Of a stretch of DNA of 64,000 nucleotides, positions 59,949-64,000 are shown piece by piece. The stretch spans positions 265,752 through 329,751 of the forward strand of contig CAKPHH010000002.1 in the NCBI GenBank assembly GCA_934157235.1, given 5' to 3'. The DNA comes from an uncultured Bacilli bacterium (GTDB lineage: Bacteria > Bacillota_I > Bacilli_A > RF39 > UBA660). Position 1 is the first letter of the stretch. The number at the start of each line of letters is the position of its first letter. The notes below the pieces were generated by a model. That model was not told the DNA's origin. It did no database searches and saw only the letters and a list, made by a program, of their open reading frames with translations. A program made the position numbers and the translations under genes.

Positions 59949-60418
59949 TGAGAAAACGTGGATTTGAAGTAGTAAAAGGATATGAAGATAAAGGGATTAA
60001 TTTACCGGTTAGAAAGACGGCACATTCGGCTGGATATGATGTTGAGGCCGCAGAGGATATAGTTATTCCTATGTATAAACCAGGAATTAAGCCTACACTT
60101 ATTCCAACAGGCTTAAAGGCTTATTGTATGGATGATGAGTGCTATTTATTGTTGAATCGTAGTTCTGGGCCAAAGAAAGGGTTTTTAATGGCAAATAGTG
60201 TCGGATTAATAGATGCAGATTATTATGGTAATCCAGATAATGATGGACATTTTTACTTTGCTTATTTTAACTGTAGTGATCATGATATTGAAGTTAAGAA
60301 AGGCGATGTAATAGGACAAGTGGTTTTTACAAAATATTTAGTTGTTGATAATGATAATGCGACCGGTTCTAGAGATGGAGGATTTGGATCAACTGATGCA
60401 AAAATTAAGAAATTATAA
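59948..60418 (+). CDS. dut: dUTP diphosphatase
   Basis: A trimeric dUTPase that hydrolyses dUTP to dUMP, keeping uracil out of DNA. 156 residues. Motifs in order: SAGYDVEAAE (I), NRSSGPKKG (II), GLIDADYYG (III), KGDVIGQVVF (IV) and the C-terminal GSRDGGFGST (V). It ends the first nrd operon and is followed at once by a terminator. Confidence 0.94.
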   Translation: MRKRGFEVVKGYEDKGINLPVRKTAHSAGYDVEAAEDIVIPMYKPGIKPTLIPTGLKAYCMDDECYLLLNRSSGPKKGFLMANSVGLIDADYYGNPDNDGHFYFAYFNCSDHDIEVKKGDVIGQVVFTKYLVVDNDNATGSRDGGFGSTDAKIKKL

Positions 60419-60441
60419 AAAATGATTTTTACATTTTTTTA
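60417..60441 (+). terminator. Terminator after dut
   Basis: AAAAAATG and CATTTTTT around ATTTTTA, T run behind. It starts on the dut stop codon. Confidence 0.65.
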
Positions 60442-60714
60442 AATTTTTTCTTTTATAAAAATGCTAATTTGTTGAAAAATAAGGAAATTGGCCAAAAAAC
60501 ACTTGCAAAAAAATAGAAAATGTGCTGTTTTGATTTTCTTAAATGTATAAAAATGTCAATTGTCGTAAATCGAACAAAAAAAGTTTTTGGAGCTTTTCTT
60601 TGTATATCAACGTATTAATAAAATGGGTAAAAAAAGTGTCATTTTTTGTATTGATTTTTTTATAATTAGTTTCTAAAATGAAGGAAAGAAGGTTACTTAT
60701 GTGGAGGTTAATTT
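60442..60714 (+). promoter_or_regulatory. Upstream region of the second nrdD
   Basis: This AT-rich stretch without genes must hold the promoter of the nrdD2 operon. A TATAAT at 60661-60666 with a poor -35 (TGTCAT, 60637-60642) is the best candidate, about 50 bases before the ATG. I see no convincing NrdR box or repeat of the palindromes at 56873-56903. Confidence 0.4.
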
Positions 60715-63030
60715 ATGGTAGAAGTAAGCGACAAATTAGAACAATTAATGGTTGTTAAGAGAAATGGAAAGAAAGTACCATTTGATGAGACTAAAATAGC
60801 TTTAGCAATTAAAAAAGGCTTTGATAGTGTTTCAATAGATAATGGTGAAGATGATAAACTTCGTAAATATGATAGTAAAGATATTCAAAAAGTGTATCAA
60901 GCTGTTTTAAAGAGAATTGAAAAAGAAGCAAAAAATACTGATAAGTTTCAAATTGAACAAATTCAAGATTTTATTGAAGATGAATTATCTTCTAAAGGAT
61001 ATGAGGATGTTTATAAATCTTTTTCAGAATATCGTGAAAGAAGAGCACAATCTCGTCAATCATTCTTCGATGATAAGAAGACGCATAAGTTTTTAAAATC
61101 ACTAGAGAATTTAGGACTTAAGTCTGCTAATGAAGAAGATGCTAAAAGAGAAAATGCTAATATTGATGGTAATAGTCCAATGGGTACTATGCTTCAATAT
61201 GGTTCAACAGTTTCAAGAGAATTTGCTAAGGCATATTTAATGAAACCAGAATATGCTAAGATGCATGATGAAGGTGAGATTCACATTCACGATATGGATT
61301 TCTTAGCAATGGGTACTACTACTTGTTGTCAAATAGATTTATCAAGATTATTTAAGAATGGTTTTGATACAGGACATGGGTATGTAAGACCTCCACAAGA
61401 TATTTCAACTTATAGTTCTTTGGCTGCTATAGTTATTCAGGCAAATCAAAATGATCAACATGGTGGACAATCTATACCAGCACTTGATTATTATTTGGCA
61501 CCTGGTGTTTTAAAGACATTTAAGAAACAATTTAAGCAAACTATATATGACTTTTTAGATTTGGATGGTTTTATTGGTGTTATTAATATAGATAGAATTA
61601 TTCGTGAGATAGATAAGATAGAGTCAATTGAAGTTAATTTAGAAGAATTTAGTGATTATCAAAAAGGATCAGGTAGGGTAAAAGAAATATTTAAATTAGC
61701 AAGTGAGAAAGCTTTACAAAAGACTGATAGGGCTACTCAACAAGCTATGGAAGCTTTTGTTCATAATTTAAATACAATGCATTCTAGAGCTGGTGCTCAA
61801 GTACCATTTTCTTCAGTAAACTTTGGTACTGATATTTCTCCAGAAGGAAGAATGGTTACTAGAAATTTACTTTTAGCAACTGATAGAGGTTTAGGTAACG
61901 GAGAGACTCCAATATTCCCTGTATCAATATTTAAAGTAAAAGAAGGCGTTAACTATAATAAAGAAGATCCAAATTATGATTTATTTAAATTAGCTTGTAA
62001 AGTTTCAGCTAAGAGACTTTTCCCTAACTTTGCATTTGTAGATGCTCCATTCAATTTACAGTTTTATAAACCAGGAGATGTTAATACAGAAATAGCTTAT
62101 ATGGGATGTCGTACAAGAGTTTTAGCGGATGTTACTTCTCCTGATAATCAAGTTGTTACTGGTAGAGGAAACTTATCATTTACAACTATTAATTTACCAA
62201 GACTTGGAATTAAATATGGTATAGCTTTAAAAGAAAGAGATAAAGCCGATATGAAAGGTTTCTATGAAGAACTTGGCGAGATTATGGATAAGGTTCGCGA
62301 TCAATTACTTGAGAGATTTGAAGTTCAATGTAGTAAACATTCATATAACTTCCCATTCTTATTAGGACAAGGAGTTTGGACTAATGGTGAAAAGTTAAAA
62401 CCAACTGATAGACTTAGAAAAGTATGGAAACATGGTTCTTTATCAACTGGTTTTATTGGTCTTGCTGAATGTTTAAAAGCTTTAACTGGTGAACATCATG
62501 GTGAAAGTAAAGCTAGTCAAAAATTAGGGCTTGAAATTATTAAGTTTATGAGAAATAGATGTGATGAGAATTCAGCTAAATATAATTTGAACTTTACTTG
62601 TTTGGCAACACCTGCTGAAGGATTATCTGGAAGATTTACATCTATTGATAGAGCAATTTATGGAAAGATTAAAGGCGTAACTGATAGAGAATATTATACT
62701 AATTCATTCCATGTACCAGTTTATTATAATATTAGTATTACTGATAAGATTAAGACTGAAGCACCTTACCATGAACTTACTAATGGTGGACATATTTCAT
62801 ATATAGAATTAGATGGAGATGTTGCTAGTAACGTAGATGCCTTTGAAAAAGTTATTCGTATAATGAAAGAATCTGGTATTGGGTATGGAGCTATTAACCA
62901 TCCAGTAGATAGAGATCCAGTATGTGGATATGTTGGTGTAATTAATGATGTTTGTCCAGGATGTGGAAGACATGAATTTGAGGGAGTTCCAATAGAGCAA
63001 ATTACAGCACCTGAGTGTTGTGGAAGATAA
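60715..63030 (+). CDS. nrdD: Anaerobic ribonucleoside-triphosphate reductase NrdD (second copy), lacking the glycyl-radical segment
   Basis: A 771-residue class III reductase large part. It has an ATP-cone (VVKRNGKKVPFDETKIALAI), HSRAGAQVPFSSVNFGTD, the active-site AYMGCRTRV, and the C-terminal NHPVDRDPVCGYVGVINDVC with CPGCGRHE. In relatives this is followed by a KFERIRR-x-TGYL radical loop in the same chain; here the protein ends 24 residues after CGRHE... with PECCGR. The missing part is encoded by the next gene in another frame. The GYVG of PVCGYVG is not in the usual radical-loop context. RBS GTGGAGG precedes the ATG. Confidence 0.9.
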   Translation: MVEVSDKLEQLMVVKRNGKKVPFDETKIALAIKKGFDSVSIDNGEDDKLRKYDSKDIQKVYQAVLKRIEKEAKNTDKFQIEQIQDFIEDELSSKGYEDVYKSFSEYRERRAQSRQSFFDDKKTHKFLKSLENLGLKSANEEDAKRENANIDGNSPMGTMLQYGSTVSREFAKAYLMKPEYAKMHDEGEIHIHDMDFLAMGTTTCCQIDLSRLFKNGFDTGHGYVRPPQDISTYSSLAAIVIQANQNDQHGGQSIPALDYYLAPGVLKTFKKQFKQTIYDFLDLDGFIGVINIDRIIREIDKIESIEVNLEEFSDYQKGSGRVKEIFKLASEKALQKTDRATQQAMEAFVHNLNTMHSRAGAQVPFSSVNFGTDISPEGRMVTRNLLLATDRGLGNGETPIFPVSIFKVKEGVNYNKEDPNYDLFKLACKVSAKRLFPNFAFVDAPFNLQFYKPGDVNTEIAYMGCRTRVLADVTSPDNQVVTGRGNLSFTTINLPRLGIKYGIALKERDKADMKGFYEELGEIMDKVRDQLLERFEVQCSKHSYNFPFLLGQGVWTNGEKLKPTDRLRKVWKHGSLSTGFIGLAECLKALTGEHHGESKASQKLGLEIIKFMRNRCDENSAKYNLNFTCLATPAEGLSGRFTSIDRAIYGKIKGVTDREYYTNSFHVPVYYNISITDKIKTEAPYHELTNGGHISYIELDGDVASNVDAFEKVIRIMKESGIGYGAINHPVDRDPVCGYVGVINDVCPGCGRHEFEGVPIEQITAPECCGR

Positions 63031-63059
63031 AAAATAATTTAGAAAAAGGAGGAATTTTT

Positions 63060-63221
63060 ATGGAAAAAATAGTTGGAGAAGGAGAAAAGTTCGAAAGAAT
63101 AAGACGAGTTACTGGTTATTTAGCAGGAGATGTTTCAAGATTTAATAATAGTAAAAGAGCAGAAGAAAGAGACCGCGTAAAACATTCTGGTGTTAAAGAA
63201 CTATTAAAAGAGACCAAGTAA
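63060..63221 (+). CDS. Free-standing glycyl-radical segment of NrdD
   Basis: A 53-residue protein made almost only of the NrdD C-terminal radical domain: KFERIRRVTGYL, with the candidate radical Gly19, then SRFNNSKRAEERDRVKH, the same block that ends one-piece NrdDs. It has its own strong AAAAAGGAGG ribosome binding site 7 bases before the ATG and a frame different from the upstream gene. Its last base is the first of nrdG2. It should dock in the barrel of the 771-residue NrdD and carry the radical, as YfiD/GrcA does for pyruvate formate-lyase. This is inference from sequence. Confidence 0.85.
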   Translation: MEKIVGEGEKFERIRRVTGYLAGDVSRFNNSKRAEERDRVKHSGVKELLKETK

Positions 63222-63772
63222 TGGAAATTAGATTAGCCGCTGATTTACAACCAGATTCAATAGTTGATGGTGAAGGAATAAGAACAGTTGTGTGGACTCA
63301 AGGGTGTCCACATAACTGTAAAGGCTGTCATAACCCTGGGACGCATGATTTTAATGGAGGATTTCTAGTAGATGTAGATGAAGTTATTGAAGAGTTAAAA
63401 AATATAGAAGGACAAGATGGAATAACTTTATCGGGAGGAGATCCAATGTGTCAAAGTGATGCTTGTATAGAAATATGTAAGGCTGCGAAAGAAATGGGAC
63501 TTAATATTTGGTGTTATACAGGCTTTACATATGAGAATGTTATTAATAATCCAAAGCAAAGAAAATTATTAGATTATATTGATATATTAGTAGATGGTAA
63601 ATTTGTTTTGGAAGAGAAGAGTTTAGATATTTATTTTAGAGGTTCTAGAAATCAAAGAATAATTGATGTTAAAAAGAGTTTAGAAGAAGAGAGAGTAGTC
63701 TTAGTTGAAGAGTACAGAGATGATAAGGATTATTCTTTGAATTATAAAAAACCAGAGTATTTATTTATATAA
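63221..63772 (+). CDS. nrdG: Anaerobic ribonucleotide reductase activating protein NrdG (second copy)
   Basis: A 183-residue radical-SAM activase. The motif is CPHNCKGCHNP (CX3CX2C), then SGGDPMC. It is clearly related to the first NrdG but from another subgroup (WTQGC against WLAGC). It overlaps the 53-residue glycyl-radical gene by one base, so activase and radical carrier are made together. It would form the radical on the small protein's Gly19. Confidence 0.95.
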   Translation: MEIRLAADLQPDSIVDGEGIRTVVWTQGCPHNCKGCHNPGTHDFNGGFLVDVDEVIEELKNIEGQDGITLSGGDPMCQSDACIEICKAAKEMGLNIWCYTGFTYENVINNPKQRKLLDYIDILVDGKFVLEEKSLDIYFRGSRNQRIIDVKKSLEEERVVLVEEYRDDKDYSLNYKKPEYLFI

Positions 63773-63801
63773 GATGTCATCTTAGGATGATGTCTTTTTT
63801 G
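63772..63801 (+). terminator. Terminator after nrdG2
   Basis: AGATGTCATC pairs with GATGATGTCT (two wobbles) around TTAG, then T6. It begins on the last base of the stop codon. Confidence 0.75.
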
Positions 63802-63814
63802 ATTTTTCTAATGC

Positions 63815-63843
63815 TTGAAAAAAACTATACTATATAGTACAAT
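63815..63843 (+). promoter_or_regulatory. Promoter of the tetranucleotide-repeat gene, with operator-like palindrome
   Basis: TTGAAA (63815-63820), 17 bases, TACAAT (63838-63843). The spacer holds the inverted repeat ACTATA-CTA-TATAGT (63824-63838), which reaches the -10 box, a common place for a repressor. Confidence 0.7.
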
Positions 63844-63878
63844 TATTATGATTAAGAATAGTAAAGATGGTGATAAAT

Positions 63879-64000
<122 letters not shown>

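Noticed and set aside
60442..60714. NrdR boxes or dNTP-related riboswitch upstream of nrdD2
   Set aside because: No ACACWATATWTWGTGT-like pair and no conserved riboswitch core could be found by eye.
63000..63062. Programmed -1 frameshift joining the large NrdD to the glycyl-radical segment
   Set aside because: The downstream frame is -1 relative to the large gene, but no slippery heptamer lies before the TAA; the A-run comes after it. A full ribosome binding site and ATG fit separate translation better.

Overview
The window is AT-rich (roughly 30% GC by eye) chromosomal DNA of a Gram-positive Bacilli-type bacterium. The evidence is the SufU-SufB pair, a T-box leader before serS, PASTA kinase prkC beside rsgA, two sortases, the miaB-ymcA-cotE gene order, and consistent AGGAGG-type ribosome binding sites. 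TGA is used as a stop (for example rlmN and the gene at 36761), so the code is standard and not the Mycoplasma code. Two complete class III (oxygen-sensitive) ribonucleotide reductase sets point to an anaerobe. An uncultured gut Bacilli lineage (RF39/Erysipelotrichales-like) would fit, but that is inference. SpoVS and a clear CotE homologue suggest endospore ability or its remains.

Layout. 1-2110: end of a suf operon. 2269-4490: ssb, an acetyltransferase and pyrimidine-nucleoside phosphorylase. 4553-7033: a thioester-domain surface protein, its sortase and a membrane protein. 7463-13027: a cell-wall carboxypeptidase region where dacA is split by a 3,364-bp element carrying a YfhO-family membrane protein and a serine recombinase. 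13082-17685: an SGNH hydrolase, spoVS, a zinc-ribbon membrane protein, and a T-box-controlled nudix-serS operon. 17770-21610: a YdjG/YdjH/YdjI-like membrane module. 21766-25867: an ankyrin-like protein and two large paralogous helical-repeat proteins. 25948-28943: miaB, ymcA, a phospholipase C-like protein and cotE. 29163-33713: rpsP-khpA, then uppS-cdsA-rseP and a class B sortase. 34515-44672: priA, fmt, rlmN, prpC, prkC, rsgA, rpe. 44715-56234: surface, signalling and protease genes (3D-domain protein, AMP-binding enzyme, hybrid histidine kinase, tex, M48 protease, pilin-like protein). 56224-63772: a Crp/Fnr regulator and the two anaerobic ribonucleotide reductase clusters. 63773-64000: promoter and start of a gene with an AGAC tetranucleotide tract.

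Three things stand out. (1) dacA is cut between its SGN and KTG motifs by an element whose removal at a 15-bp imperfect direct repeat restores the reading frame exactly, so the element looks like a reversible recombinase-controlled switch or a very small mobile element with a cell-envelope cargo gene. (2) The second NrdD lacks its glycyl-radical C-terminus; that segment is encoded by a separate 53-residue gene with its own strong ribosome binding site directly before nrdG. (3) The last gene has about 15.5 copies of AGAC just after its start codon. It is open in the present phase and closed by stops in the other two, as in a phase-variable contingency locus.

The genes are mostly in tight forward operons with 1-8 bp overlaps. 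Many operons end in hairpin terminators that include the stop codon of the last gene.
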